Shown here: positions 26,904-36,319 of the stretch, piece after piece
Numbering within the stretch: position 1 is the stretch's first letter
How the letters are laid out: each line of letters starts with the position of its first letter
DNA from: Geomicrobium sediminis
GTDB taxonomy: Bacteria > Bacillota > Bacilli > Bacillales > Marinococcaceae
Direction: 5' to 3'
Length of the DNA stretch: 64,000 nt
Assembly (NCBI RefSeq): GCF_016908595.1
Contig: NZ_JAFBEC010000012.1
Span: 23,761-87,760, forward strand
Notes under the pieces: generated by a model
The model's input: the letters and a program-made list of their open reading frames with translations, nothing else
Told to the model about the DNA's origin: nothing
The model's database searches: none
Program-made: the position numbers and the translations under genes

Positions 26904-26933
26904 AATAAGCGCCCTTTCATAGGCGCTTATTTG
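26904..26933. terminator. Bidirectional terminator between ccdA and the yddJ-like gene
   Basis: AATAAGCGCC (26904-26913) pairs with GGCGCTTATT (26922-26931), followed by TTTG; both convergent genes end beside it. Confidence 0.8.
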
Positions 26934-26946
26934 TAACAAATTTATT

Positions 26947-27306
26947 TTACAGCTCTTCACCCATTTGCTCTTGATACTCTGGCTCTTTTGACATCACAGC
27001 ATTCTCTCCGTAACCATCCTTTCGTTCTATATTATCTGCAACAATTTCATAATAAGTTTCATACATTAAGCTTCCATCATCTTCATTAAAAAAACCAATT
27101 CGTACATAACGACCATTTTCCCAAACCGTTAAATCAGCATTTTCTCGAGCATTGCCTTCAAAGTTTGCTCCAGAATACCGATCATAATGATATTCAGCTA
27201 CTGCATCAAGAAGCTCATCATACTCACTTCCGCTTGCATTTTCACCACAACCAACAACAATCAAAAAAAAGGGCACTATAAAAGTTAGTCTCAGAAACCC
27301 TTTCAT
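26947..27306 (-). CDS. Small lipoprotein, candidate YddJ-type exclusion protein
   Basis: 119 residues with a lipoprotein signal ending FLIVVGCGE. The mature part is acidic with no named domain (YYEIVADNIERKDGYGENAV). In ICEBs1 the gene after yddI is yddJ, a lipoprotein of about the same size that blocks redundant transfer by acting on ConG. Position, size and lipidation agree. Sequence identity was not tested, so the role is inferred. Confidence 0.6.
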   Translation of the reverse strand: MKGFLRLTFIVPFFLIVVGCGENASGSEYDELLDAVAEYHYDRYSGANFEGNARENADLTVWENGRYVRIGFFNEDDGSLMYETYYEIVADNIERKDGYGENAVMSKEPEYQEQMGEEL

Positions 27307-27393
27307 CCTCTCATCCCCTTCCTCTATTTAAATAAACTTTCCTCACAGTGTTCACATGGAAGTTTTCCGTATTTTCTCAATCCTATCACGATA

Positions 27394-27897
27394 TTAATAT
27401 TGATGGAACGTGAAGTCATCAACTTTCCACACTCCCTCGTTTCGTACCATGTCCATTTGCATAATTGTCATGGCTGAACTACTAATCCCATTCACTTCGA
27501 TCTCATTTTCAAACATGGCAACAACTTCTTGCCGATCATCTATAGATTGACCATAATAAATACGAAGGTTTGTAACATCCGATTCCACAGATTCAATGTC
27601 ATCATCATACTCTTCTTGAATTCCTTCCGCTTCTTCAAATTGTAATTGATCTAATGCATGACTGGTGGCATATGGTTCAACTTCCTCTCGATTCGGTTTC
27701 TGTTGATAAGTGAAATAGTGATTGATGAATTGTTTCGCATAGTCTCCCGATTCAATATGCAAGTTCTCATTTGAATCCATTAAATCTGTTAGTTGCTCTT
27801 CAAACGACTGAGATTCATTTTTTAAATGTGAGTTCTGTATAAATAAAAAGATAATCACAGCAACGGCTACACCTAACACGACAAACATTTTCTTCAT
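27394..27897 (-). CDS. YddI-like ICE protein, membrane-anchored
   Basis: 167 residues. One N-terminal helix (MFVVLGVAVAVIIFLFI) is followed by a coiled-coil-like stretch (residues about 25-50) and an NTF2-like outer domain ending DMVRNEGVWKVDDFTFHQY. Size, topology and place directly after cwlT fit ICEBs1 YddI. Function is unknown. It lies 11 bp from cwlT. Confidence 0.6.
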   Translation of the reverse strand: MKKMFVVLGVAVAVIIFLFIQNSHLKNESQSFEEQLTDLMDSNENLHIESGDYAKQFINHYFTYQQKPNREEVEPYATSHALDQLQFEEAEGIQEEYDDDIESVESDVTNLRIYYGQSIDDRQEVVAMFENEIEVNGISSSAMTIMQMDMVRNEGVWKVDDFTFHQY

Positions 27898-27908
27898 AAA
27901 ATCCTCTC

Positions 27909-28943
27909 CTATAAGCCTAACGTTTCTCTTGGATCAGTCTTTGCTTCTGGCGGTTGCCCTAAATCAGTAATATGTTCCAAATGAAGATGATTTCCTGTAC
28001 TGGAACCTGTTGTTCCACATTTACCTAAAGATTCACCTTGAGACACAGTATCACCTTGCGAAACACCAATGGATGATAAATGAGCATAACGACTATATTC
28101 ATCATTTCCGTGCTGTACCGTTACATAGTTTCCATAGCCCACATTACTATGAACCGCTTCGATCACTTTACCGTCTGCAACACTTAAAATATCATCGGCA
28201 GGCGTACACCCAAAATCTAATCCACCATGAAATCGGTTCACTTCTCCCGTAACAGGATGTATCCTTGGCCCAAACTCACTGGTTATACGTATATTTTCAA
28301 GAGGTAAAGACCAATCCCCACTCCCTCCTGCATACTCCGTATCATCATTTTTATCCAGGTAGCGCATGACATTATCAACGTAATTTTCATCCCCATAATT
28401 GTTCCACCCCAAACGGGAAGCCATCATTTCACCAAATTCATAAGCTAATTCCTGACTATAGTTCCCGCCATTGTTTTCATGAGCGTAATCAATAAAGCCA
28501 TGACCCATGTTATACGCTTGTAGTGCTAACTCCGTGTCTCCACCTGCTAATTCTAAAACGTCTGCAAAATAAGAAACTCCTTGCTTAATTGATTCTTCTG
28601 GATCAGTAATGGTATTCCGTGGTAAGCCTAAGGACTCCGAAGACTGCATAACATCCGCTAATCGCCCACCACTTTCCTGCATGGTCATCCCCATTAATAT
28701 TTCTACATGGTCTTCAATACCATTTTCCTTCGCATACCTTTCAAAATACGGACGATAACGTTCAACCTCTTCATTCATAGCGTTAAAACGATATTCCCCA
28801 TCAACATCTGTAAAGTCACTGTCGGAATCACTCCCCATTGTATCGTTATCGCCTGTCGCCACCATGATTACGCCCACCATTAACATAGAGAGAATTAATA
28901 TTGGAATCGCCAGGATCAACATTAAACAACCAAGCTTTTTCAT
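27909..28943 (-). CDS. cwlT: CwlT-type bifunctional cell-wall hydrolase with M23 endopeptidase domain
   Basis: 344 residues from ATG 28943 behind AGGAGG. An N-terminal membrane anchor is followed by a lysozyme-like domain (about 60-190: VEILMGMTMQESGGR with catalytic Glu, LALQAYNMGHGFIDYA). The C-terminal domain (about 215-344) is M23/LytM: RFHGGLDFG (HxxxD), YAHLSSIGVSQGD and NHLHLEH (HxH), the zinc site. It opens peptidoglycan for the conjugation channel. ICEBs1 CwlT and Tn916 Orf14 use an NlpC/P60 peptidase instead, so the second module has been exchanged. Confidence 0.9.
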   Translation of the reverse strand: MKKLGCLMLILAIPILILSMLMVGVIMVATGDNDTMGSDSDSDFTDVDGEYRFNAMNEEVERYRPYFERYAKENGIEDHVEILMGMTMQESGGRLADVMQSSESLGLPRNTITDPEESIKQGVSYFADVLELAGGDTELALQAYNMGHGFIDYAHENNGGNYSQELAYEFGEMMASRLGWNNYGDENYVDNVMRYLDKNDDTEYAGGSGDWSLPLENIRITSEFGPRIHPVTGEVNRFHGGLDFGCTPADDILSVADGKVIEAVHSNVGYGNYVTVQHGNDEYSRYAHLSSIGVSQGDTVSQGESLGKCGTTGSSTGNHLHLEHITDLGQPPEAKTDPRETLGL

Positions 28944-28964
28944 TGCTTCCTCCTCTTTAAACAA

Positions 28965-28998
28965 CAAAAAGGAATGCCTAAATCAAAGGCACTCCTTT
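28965..28998 (-). terminator. Terminator-like hairpin between conG and cwlT
   Basis: On the minus strand AAAGGAGTGCC pairs with GGCATTCCTTT and is followed by TTTGTT, within the transfer operon. Confidence 0.65.
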
Positions 28999-31135
28999 AC
29001 GCATGACGATTTTTATCTTTATCTATTGACTGAATTTCTTTTTCTGTCTTCCTTTCTACGTCGTTTAACTTCTGATGAGAACGTGTCTCCACACTTTTAA
29101 CCTTTTCTGAGCTCTGATCATTTGACGAATGGTTTTTCAATTGGCTTCTTTCGACCCGAGAACCACGATTGTCATCACCATACCCTTGTTTATACTCAGA
29201 CCTGACAGATGGCTCCAAATCTGAACCTTTCCCGCCGTCACCCTGGCGTGTACGTTCAACTCCTCGGTTTCTTTTCTCCCCTTCATGTATAGATGAAGAA
29301 GCTTCTTCTTTTTCTACCAACTGCAAATGACTATTCTGTTCTTTTGCTTCGTTCCCACTCACGCTTTCACTATGTCTAACTGGATGAATATTCGTTTCAT
29401 CCTTGGAAGGTGAGTGCTCTTCTTTCCTTTTACTAACCGGTTTAAAATCATCATCATCCCCTCTAGAAATTTTTCGTTCTTTCTCTTTACCTTCTTTTCC
29501 ATTCTCATGCTCACGTTTAGCCTGTGGCGTCCTTTCAATCGTCTTCTTGTTCGAAGTATCTGCACCTTTTGGAGCTTCATGGTTTCCTGTTTGTGATGTC
29601 CGCTGCTCCTTCTCATGGTCATTTTCACTATTTCTTCCTTGAGGAGCATTTTGTCCTTCTGCCGACGCTGATTCTCGTAACCCTCCCACTTTATTCATCG
29701 CCGCATACAAAGCAGGATTCACCATTCCAATTCCACTTTTAGCCGCATTCATTGCAGGATTCACCATTGAATTTTTGACATTATTCATCATGTTCCCATC
29801 TAAAGATTGAACCCTTCCTGCTGTCATTAATTTAACAATTGAATCTCTTTTCCAAATCATAAAAATCAAAACACCAATGAGCACCACGAGGTTTAATAAA
29901 TACATCCCCAATGAGTCGGGAGGTAACATTGCATCCACAATAAACGTGAGTACATAAACAAATAGGATCAATATGCCAAGCATTGCCTTTATTACAAAAA
30001 CACTTAGTAGTTTGCCTAATGCCACAAAACCACTTTGCGCAAATTGTGGAATATAGGAAAGGATAAACGCAAACGGGATAAAAAAGGCAAGAGCAAGTGC
30101 CACTAATTGTAGTAGAAAGTTAAAGAGGGATAATAGAAGAAATGGGATACCTAGAAATAATGAGCCGACAAATGAAATTAATGCTTGCCCAAACTGGCTA
30201 AATACATTACCGCCACCCATATTCTCATTATTATAGTCTTCAACCTCATCCCTCACTGCTCTTAAACGATGTTCCTGTCCGTCATTCGTGAGATCAAAAG
30301 CAAGAAGGCGATCAACCCGATTATAATCGTCTCCCCCTGGCACTCCTTCACCTGGGTCATGATCATTCACAGCCTCGTCATTTGTTTCTCCATAATTCAC
30401 AAGCAAATAAGGTCTTTTTAGGGCTAAGTCAAAGTACACATTCCTCATTACCGCAATTGTACCTTCAAGTTTATTATCATCATCTATTAATTCTGTATCT
30501 GCATATATGCCTTCTCCATCTGCCATATTGACTAATCCATTGCCTGCATCTAACAAATATCCTTGCGCTTCCACGGATAACGCATTTAGTGACTGCATAA
30601 AGAAGCCTGCATTCAACATCCAATAGCCACCAAATATCAGCACCATGAGAAATAAGAATGAACGTCTCATCGCTTCTTTTATTGTTCCTTGAACCATTGT
30701 AAGGTATAGAATATACCCACACGCAAAGATAAACAACATCTGTCCAAAATGTTCTTTCAACGTGTCATAGATCGTTGTTGAAATACTGGTCAATGTATCG
30801 GAGAATTCGTCTATGGGTTGTAATGAATAGAGCACATCCATGGCCGTATCAACAACAAGAACAATGTATCCAGAAACCGAAAAGATGACATTGTTCATCC
30901 CAACAAATGCCCCTTTGATCATTCCATCCGCATCCTCATTATTTGCCATATATCGTGAAACAGGGTACCGTTTAACTTGTAACTCCACCCCTCCTTGTTC
31001 TTCAATATTTGGCTCCGTCATATGATCTTCAGGGTCAGAATCATTGCTTCCAAAAAAGGCTAATGCTGTACCCGCTGTTGAGAATAAAAGGAATACAACT
31101 GCTAAAATACAGACCGTTATTTTCTTCCATCCCAC
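28997..31135 (-). CDS. conG: ConG, VirB6-like channel protein
   Basis: 712 residues. A signal sequence (VCILAVVFLLFSTAGTALA) is followed by an outer segment, and then at least six membrane helices between residues about 130 and 455. The C-terminal 240 residues are highly charged and disordered (GGDDDDFKPVSKRKEEH-like). It corresponds to ICEBs1 ConG/Tn916 Orf15, the large polytopic subunit of the mating channel. It follows the broken yddF gene by 14 bp. Confidence 0.85.
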   Translation of the reverse strand: MGWKKITVCILAVVFLLFSTAGTALAFFGSNDSDPEDHMTEPNIEEQGGVELQVKRYPVSRYMANNEDADGMIKGAFVGMNNVIFSVSGYIVLVVDTAMDVLYSLQPIDEFSDTLTSISTTIYDTLKEHFGQMLFIFACGYILYLTMVQGTIKEAMRRSFLFLMVLIFGGYWMLNAGFFMQSLNALSVEAQGYLLDAGNGLVNMADGEGIYADTELIDDDNKLEGTIAVMRNVYFDLALKRPYLLVNYGETNDEAVNDHDPGEGVPGGDDYNRVDRLLAFDLTNDGQEHRLRAVRDEVEDYNNENMGGGNVFSQFGQALISFVGSLFLGIPFLLLSLFNFLLQLVALALAFFIPFAFILSYIPQFAQSGFVALGKLLSVFVIKAMLGILILFVYVLTFIVDAMLPPDSLGMYLLNLVVLIGVLIFMIWKRDSIVKLMTAGRVQSLDGNMMNNVKNSMVNPAMNAAKSGIGMVNPALYAAMNKVGGLRESASAEGQNAPQGRNSENDHEKEQRTSQTGNHEAPKGADTSNKKTIERTPQAKREHENGKEGKEKERKISRGDDDDFKPVSKRKEEHSPSKDETNIHPVRHSESVSGNEAKEQNSHLQLVEKEEASSSIHEGEKRNRGVERTRQGDGGKGSDLEPSVRSEYKQGYGDDNRGSRVERSQLKNHSSNDQSSEKVKSVETRSHQKLNDVERKTEKEIQSIDKDKNRHA

Positions 31136-31149
31136 ATTCCCACCCCTCT

Positions 31150-31475
31150 CTAATCCATGCGGGTTAATAAATAAAAATCATACCTTACTTTCTGGAGTTC
31201 ATTCTCCGTCAAGGTTCGATATTCTTGGTAACGATCATAGAGCTTAAAACAAATGGCTCGTTGAAATTTTTCTTGCCTAAACCGTATTCGATTTACAGGG
31301 ACTGGGAAGCCAAGTAAACCTCTAATACTCTTGCTGATGATTCATGACCGACAAAACTTTCATAGTTCGCTTCATTCTCAAACATTAACTTTCTCGCTTC
31401 TAATACTGTGATACGTTCCGCTTTGTAGAAGCCTGGATTCGTAATGACTAATGAATTTAATATGGCAATCGTCAT
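31150..31475 (-). pseudogene. yddF: yddF-like gene broken by a frameshift
   Basis: ATG 31475 behind AAAGGAG reads MTIAILNSLVITNPGFYKAERI and on to GHESSARVLE, then runs into a stop at 31293. Shifting frame near 31320 restores the family: RGLLGFPVPVNRIRFRQ, then EKFQRAICFKLYDRY and DFYLLTRMD, stopping at 31150. The joined length, about 108 residues, equals ICEBs1 YddF (STIV B116-like fold). The neighbours on both sides are intact, so this is one indel. A sequencing error cannot be excluded. Confidence 0.82.
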
Positions 31476-31495
31476 CAAATACTCCTTTCTCATCG

Positions 31496-31525
31496 AAAAG
31501 AGCCATCTATAAAAGACGGCTCTTT
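31496..31525 (-). terminator. Terminator-like hairpin after conE
   Basis: AAAGAGCC-GTC pairs with GAT-GGCTCTTT on the minus strand, followed by TTTTC. The T run is short. Confidence 0.5.
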
Positions 31526-34022
31526 ACAAATATTTTTCTTCTGCATCGGCAACTTCTGTTCTTTCAATGGTTTCTAATGCTCCGTACCATTCATCAAAAA
31601 GGCATTCAATACTGATTTTCGCTGTTCTGCCATAATAGTCCTTAAACAAACATTGACCTTGGAACATGCCTTCCAACATCTCTTCGTTTTCACTCGGTTC
31701 CATATTTACCCATTTTAGAACATCTTTTCTTTCTGTCGGTTCATCGAAAGCAAATGCAACGCCAAAGTTCCCGGACTCTTCCTCTCTGATCGCATCCTTC
31801 GTACTTTGGGAAATAAAGAACAAAGCATTATTGTAGCTACGCCCGACTCTGCGCATTTGCTTTTCCACTTTTGATCCTTGTTGACTGGATGTAATCACCC
31901 AAGCCTCATCAATAAATTCTGCCGTTCGCTCTTCTTTATCTCTGCTGCCAAAGAGCTCACAAAACTTCCCTAATGCGAACATGACAGCACTTGATTTCAA
32001 TTGAGAGTTTGTATAGCTTTCAATCGGATCTGTTGCTTCTGGCAAATCCAAATTTTCAATTTCAATGATATTAATTCGCTTATCCAATGATAAGGATTCA
32101 TTCGAACCGTCATGAATACACAACTTTAAAATGCTGTCTGCAACGACTTCACACAAAAAATCACCCGCCTTTTTGACGGATGGTTCTTCATCATCCTGCA
32201 TTAATTCGATAATGTTCATAGAGCCGATCTGTTTTCCCTTTTCTCGTTGTTCCAAGACGGTTGTTATGGCTCGTAGAAACGCGGTATGCACATCATCCTT
32301 TCCACGAAAATCATAAACTTGAGAGAACACCACTTGCACCATTTCTTTGGCTTGCATGGGTGGTAAGAAAACGATCGGGTCAAGTGACCCCCAATTCTTC
32401 TTATCCTCTGAATCCAACGTGATAAAATGGAACTTCTCTAAATGCTGGACATACAGGGGGAAATCTTTCTTTACCCACGGATCACGCATGACTTTATTGA
32501 TCCATTTTCTGAGTTCTTTTTTCGGGTCAATATATAAACATTTTACATCTAACATGCTGATATAGATGAACAAAAGTTTTGCTAAATATGATTTTCCATT
32601 TCCAGTATCGCCTGTAATTAATACGTGCGGTGATCTTGTTTTTGATCCTTTCACCTGTTGATTTGCCAAAAAGGGATGAAACAAAACAGGATCACGACTT
32701 GAGGCAATGGCTGATTCTAAATCTTGATGTTTATTGAAGCGATCAATCCACCCGATAAAGAAACCGACCTTAGAACCGACATCCGCATTCACACCAAATA
32801 ATCCTTCCGCTAAACCATCTTGTGTCGTTTTCTGCAGCCAATTGCGATTGGTTACATCTAACCTTTCACCTGGCAAGAACTTATAAAAAAGCTGCAATTG
32901 ATCAGCCAATGGGATTCTGCACGTAATTCCCGCCTGTTTCATATGTCGGGTGACTAACTTCGCTCGGTGCATACACTGCTTTTTATCCTTTCCGTGCACA
33001 ATAATGACGGAAAGCCAGTTCATCATACTGACATCATCTTTCTTGATTTCATCTTGCAAATGTCGAACGAGATATTGACTGGCACTGACCGATGAATCGG
33101 TGCGATCTCCCGTTTTATTTTGTTCATTTGACGACTCTTTTAATTGCTGATGTTTCAAGTTTAAATCCATTTTCGTTTTTGATTTCCCCTCGGCCTGCAC
33201 CTTCATTTCTACCTCTACGGGAAAAGGCAAAGATTGCGCTTCATAGAACAATTCACTTTCTGCCATGTTGTGCTGAAATTCATCAATCACAACAAAGGAT
33301 AGATAGCCGTGGTCTTGATCACTATTCACTTTTAAAACCGACGGTGAAGTCGGATCAATTAATGTGTTTGTAATAGCATTGACGGACGCATTCTCAATTT
33401 CCTCACCGACTTGATGATCTAATCCTCGAAGGAAATTGTATCGATTCACATAGATCAATTCTTCTTCCGTTAGTCTCATTCCGTTAACGCTTGCAGCCAC
33501 ACTTGCCGCCTGATCCTCTGCTTCTTGATATTGTTGAAAAAAAGAGGCGGAAACATCTTGTTCCCACCCTAATAAATTGATGATCGTATCGGTTGCTGTT
33601 GAAAACATGGAAAATACATTCTCTTTTAGTTCTGCATCGACTTTCACACTTTCTGTTTTCAACCTCACACCTAAAATGAAATCATTTTTCGTCACTTTAC
33701 CCAAACGACTGTTTAGAATTTGTACCGTCTCTTCTAAATAATAATCCGCCATTTGTTCACTATCTGCAGCGACATCGTATCCTAAATCTTCAAATCGTTC
33801 TCCTAACCGATATTCTTGCGGATACATCATCAAATGAAAATCTTTATACTTGGTCAGTTCTTCAAAAAAACTTTTCCAATTTCGTTTATATCCTTCCACA
33901 ACTTTTCGATTTTGCATGGGAATGGACTGACTCTTGATTCGGTAATACGCCCACACGTCGCCCGTTCTCGTTAATAGTAAATTCCCCTTCATCGTCTTCA
34001 TTGGCGTTTTTAAGGTGCTCAT
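31524..34022 (-). CDS. conE: ConE, VirB4-type conjugation ATPase
   Basis: 832 residues. N-terminal TcpA/VirB4 region, then the Walker A motif ITGDTGNGKSYLAKLL (about 475-490) and Walker B AEFIDEAWVI (about 710). It powers DNA transfer and channel assembly at the membrane. The start is 137 bp inside the 3' end of conD; the ATG has AAGGTGGTGGAT upstream and the protein begins at the family start MKGNLLLTRTGDVWAYYR. It is the only VirB4 of the element. Confidence 0.95.
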   Translation of the reverse strand: MSTLKTPMKTMKGNLLLTRTGDVWAYYRIKSQSIPMQNRKVVEGYKRNWKSFFEELTKYKDFHLMMYPQEYRLGERFEDLGYDVAADSEQMADYYLEETVQILNSRLGKVTKNDFILGVRLKTESVKVDAELKENVFSMFSTATDTIINLLGWEQDVSASFFQQYQEAEDQAASVAASVNGMRLTEEELIYVNRYNFLRGLDHQVGEEIENASVNAITNTLIDPTSPSVLKVNSDQDHGYLSFVVIDEFQHNMAESELFYEAQSLPFPVEVEMKVQAEGKSKTKMDLNLKHQQLKESSNEQNKTGDRTDSSVSASQYLVRHLQDEIKKDDVSMMNWLSVIIVHGKDKKQCMHRAKLVTRHMKQAGITCRIPLADQLQLFYKFLPGERLDVTNRNWLQKTTQDGLAEGLFGVNADVGSKVGFFIGWIDRFNKHQDLESAIASSRDPVLFHPFLANQQVKGSKTRSPHVLITGDTGNGKSYLAKLLFIYISMLDVKCLYIDPKKELRKWINKVMRDPWVKKDFPLYVQHLEKFHFITLDSEDKKNWGSLDPIVFLPPMQAKEMVQVVFSQVYDFRGKDDVHTAFLRAITTVLEQREKGKQIGSMNIIELMQDDEEPSVKKAGDFLCEVVADSILKLCIHDGSNESLSLDKRINIIEIENLDLPEATDPIESYTNSQLKSSAVMFALGKFCELFGSRDKEERTAEFIDEAWVITSSQQGSKVEKQMRRVGRSYNNALFFISQSTKDAIREEESGNFGVAFAFDEPTERKDVLKWVNMEPSENEEMLEGMFQGQCLFKDYYGRTAKISIECLFDEWYGALETIERTEVADAEEKYL

Positions 34023-34431
34023 TCGATTGATCCACCACCTTCACACATTTTCTAAATTTGATTTTCGATCCCCTCATCCATTCGACCTCTCGATCATTGC
34101 AGTAGCGCTTTTTAGGGAATTTAATGGTCACATAATATTTTGCAATATCGATCAAATACAAGTAGATGTTTTTGCCTTCAATTTTTATTTTCGTCACGAA
34201 ATAGGTGAGTAATAACGGGATACCCACCAAAAATACAAACCAAGTATGATCAAACGCATGGGGAAAACCCCTGCGAATGATATACCCGAGCATAAAGGTC
34301 ATTCCAAAGAAAATAAAAAAGTTAATCACCGGGATTAACTCAACGGGAAACGGCAAACTATAATTTTCAGTTAATTGCTGAATTTTTTTAGGTTCACGAA
34401 GGGCTTTCCGATAATTAAAGACGGTTCTCAC
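33886..34431 (-). CDS. conD: ConD, TcpE-family membrane protein
   Basis: 181 residues. N-terminal basic segment FNYRKALREPKKIQQL, then two membrane hairpin helices (VINFFIFFGMTFMLGYII; WFVFLVGIPLLLTYFV), then a basic domain. It matches ICEBs1 ConD/Tn916 Orf17 in size and layout. The last 45 codons overlap conE in another frame (ends VHSHAKSKSCGRI); a later lesion may have lengthened it. Confidence 0.82.
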   Translation of the reverse strand: MRTVFNYRKALREPKKIQQLTENYSLPFPVELIPVINFFIFFGMTFMLGYIIRRGFPHAFDHTWFVFLVGIPLLLTYFVTKIKIEGKNIYLYLIDIAKYYVTIKFPKKRYCNDREVEWMRGSKIKFRKCVKVVDQSNEHLKNANEDDEGEFTINENGRRVGVLPNQESVHSHAKSKSCGRI

Positions 34432-34443
34432 TTGCTCCCCTCC

Positions 34444-34695
34444 TTAAAGCGTGTCAATGATGGCTTCAACCCATGAGCTTACTTGACCCCAGTTCTGGAC
34501 AACATAAGCCACCACGCCACCAATCACGCATGTTGCAATAATCCCACCAATTTTGAAACGTGCTAAATGCTTTGTGATTAGGAATAACACAATCAAGGTA
34601 ATGACTTGAACGACAATGGTTAGCCCCCAACTTTCAACACCGTCAAGTGTTGGCAAATTTGCGCTCCCTATGATGACCGTGTTCAACCAATTCAT
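34444..34695 (-). CDS. conC: ConC, small two-helix membrane protein
   Basis: 83 residues with two helices (LTIVVQVITLIVLFLI and IGGIIATCVIGGVVAYVV). Place between conB and conD and size match ICEBs1 ConC, an essential channel component. The gaps to its neighbours are 15 and 12 bp, within one operon. Confidence 0.75.
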   Translation of the reverse strand: MNWLNTVIIGSANLPTLDGVESWGLTIVVQVITLIVLFLITKHLARFKIGGIIATCVIGGVVAYVVQNWGQVSSWVEAIIDTL

Positions 34696-34710
34696 AAATA
34701 CTCCTCCCCC

Positions 34711-35736
34711 TTATTGATAATTCAGTTCTTCAACAAAATAATTGCCTTCATTATTTTCGATTTTCATTTCCATGGAATTGACATGAGGAATGTTTGTCAT
34801 TTCCTCACGAAAACGAATATCAACATCAACCTTAAACCCTGACTCCATTTCAGAAATCTCTACATTTAACAATTCATCAAATAAAAATGCGCCGTTCAAA
34901 CTCTCGGGTTCTCTCATCATATACGCCAGTTCTTCTTTTTCTTCCGAAGCATATCTTTCAAAAAAGTTCACCAAAAAGGCTTGAATGGCTTCTTGTTCCG
35001 CACCTGTATATTCTTCTACATGTTCTTCAGGCACGTCTTGTTCGATGGAACCTTTCAACGAATACTCATCCGTAAAATAAGGCGTCGCAGCTACCGCAAA
35101 AACTTCACCATCCGTTACAACTGGAATATTTAACAATAACCTTTGGCTTGATTCCTCCGTTTCTTGCTCGTTTTCTTCATCTTCATCCGTTTCAGACTCA
35201 TCTACATCTATGCGATTCGTGAACTGTACACGATATTGAAAAAGAGTATGATCTTCTTCATCTTTCACATCGAAAAGAGAATAGTCATCTAACATTCGTT
35301 CTCCTTCAATATCGGGCATTTGATAAAGCTCATGATTATCACTCATAAATTCCTCGGATTGAATCATGAAACTTTTCAATTCAGTTTTTCTTTCTTCTAA
35401 TGCTTCACTTGAATTTTCTACATTCACGTAGTGTGAAATAAACCTTGATAAAAATTGTTCAGCACTCGGAATGGATATTTCTTCTTGCTGATCGGTTTCA
35501 TCTTCAGAATAAAAATGAGCATTCGTTTCATTCAAAACAGAACGGGTATTTACACTCAGCAAGATGGTTAAAACTGAAATCAATAGAATACTCGCTAAAA
35601 GCGACCATACAACTACAGCGACTCGTTTTGAGTGGTCTTTTTTTATAAAACCCTTTTCTTTCCTTGGAACTTTAATTCGCTTTGTTCGTTCACGTATACG
35701 ATGTTTCAAACTCTGTTTCCCTTTCTCATTTACCAC
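34711..35736 (-). CDS. conB: ConB, VirB8-like TcpC-family protein
   Basis: 341 residues from GTG 35736, eight bases after AAAGGAG. A basic N-terminal tail and one helix (VAVVVWSLLASILLISVLTILL) precede two NTF2-like TcpC domains (about 90-210 and 230-341). An acidic strip lies between them. VirB8-like proteins form part of the channel scaffold. It corresponds to ICEBs1 ConB/Tn916 Orf13. Confidence 0.85.
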   Translation of the reverse strand: MVNEKGKQSLKHRIRERTKRIKVPRKEKGFIKKDHSKRVAVVVWSLLASILLISVLTILLSVNTRSVLNETNAHFYSEDETDQQEEISIPSAEQFLSRFISHYVNVENSSEALEERKTELKSFMIQSEEFMSDNHELYQMPDIEGERMLDDYSLFDVKDEEDHTLFQYRVQFTNRIDVDESETDEDEENEQETEESSQRLLLNIPVVTDGEVFAVAATPYFTDEYSLKGSIEQDVPEEHVEEYTGAEQEAIQAFLVNFFERYASEEKEELAYMMREPESLNGAFLFDELLNVEISEMESGFKVDVDIRFREEMTNIPHVNSMEMKIENNEGNYFVEELNYQ

Positions 35737-36010
35737 TCGCTTCACTCCTTTCTAAAAAATCTAAAAAGGATGTTACTTGTCGTAACACCCTGGACGCAGA
35801 TTCGTTTTCTGCATAGATTTTTTCTCTCGCCTTAGCCCCATCGGGTAAATAAGTGACTTTGTAAAATGAATAACGATACGTTGGGTAACCCGTTTTCCTT
35901 CTTCCTTCAACAACGAGCGAAGTACTTCTTGATAAATCTTTGATGAACACTTGATAAGATATGCCTACATTAAATCCTAATCGTTTAAAACGCTGATCTA
36001 GGGTAAGCAT
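35726..36010 (-). CDS. Small ICE protein, unknown
   Basis: 94 residues, basic (SRSTSLVVEGRRKTGYPTYRYSFYKV). Begins MLTLDQRFKRLGFNVG. It ends 10 bp inside conB. No known domain recognised. A terminator-like hairpin directly precedes the start, which lacks a clear ribosome site, so the start is uncertain. Confidence 0.55.
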   Translation of the reverse strand: MLTLDQRFKRLGFNVGISYQVFIKDLSRSTSLVVEGRRKTGYPTYRYSFYKVTYLPDGAKAREKIYAENESASRVLRQVTSFLDFLERSEASGK

Positions 36011-36045
36011 AAAAAAACACTAGCCCTTATCCGTTTGGTCTAGTG
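36011..36045 (-). terminator. Terminator-like hairpin in the transfer operon
   Basis: CACTAG-N16-CTAGTG followed by seven T on the minus strand. It overlaps the stop of the upstream gene. Confidence 0.65.
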
Positions 36046-36319
36046 AAAGAAATTCAACATATTTGATTCCAGTGTCTTCAGAATTTCCGTCCTCTGGCGG
36101 GTCTTCATTTTCTAGCATTGCGAACCTTGCTGTAATGGTTTTATAGACATTTTCAACAAGTATACGGGCATCAATTGTAAACTGTTCATACACGTTAGAA
36201 GCTAAATTTCTAGCTTCCTCTTTTACTTGTTCGATAATTGTCGCCGCAATATCAATAATCCCGTAACGATCCAACTCAATTTCAAGATATGGACGATTGA
36301 GAACCTCTACTTGGTTCAT
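36020..36319 (-). CDS. Small ICE protein at the yddA position
   Basis: 99 residues, helical, starts MNQVEVLNRPYLEIELDRYG and ends with an acidic tail. It overlaps the next upstream gene by 4 bp, a coupled start. ICEBs1 has yddA ahead of conB. Homology was not tested and function is unknown. Confidence 0.6.
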   Translation of the reverse strand: MNQVEVLNRPYLEIELDRYGIIDIAATIIEQVKEEARNLASNVYEQFTIDARILVENVYKTITARFAMLENEDPPEDGNSEDTGIKYVEFLSLDQTDKG

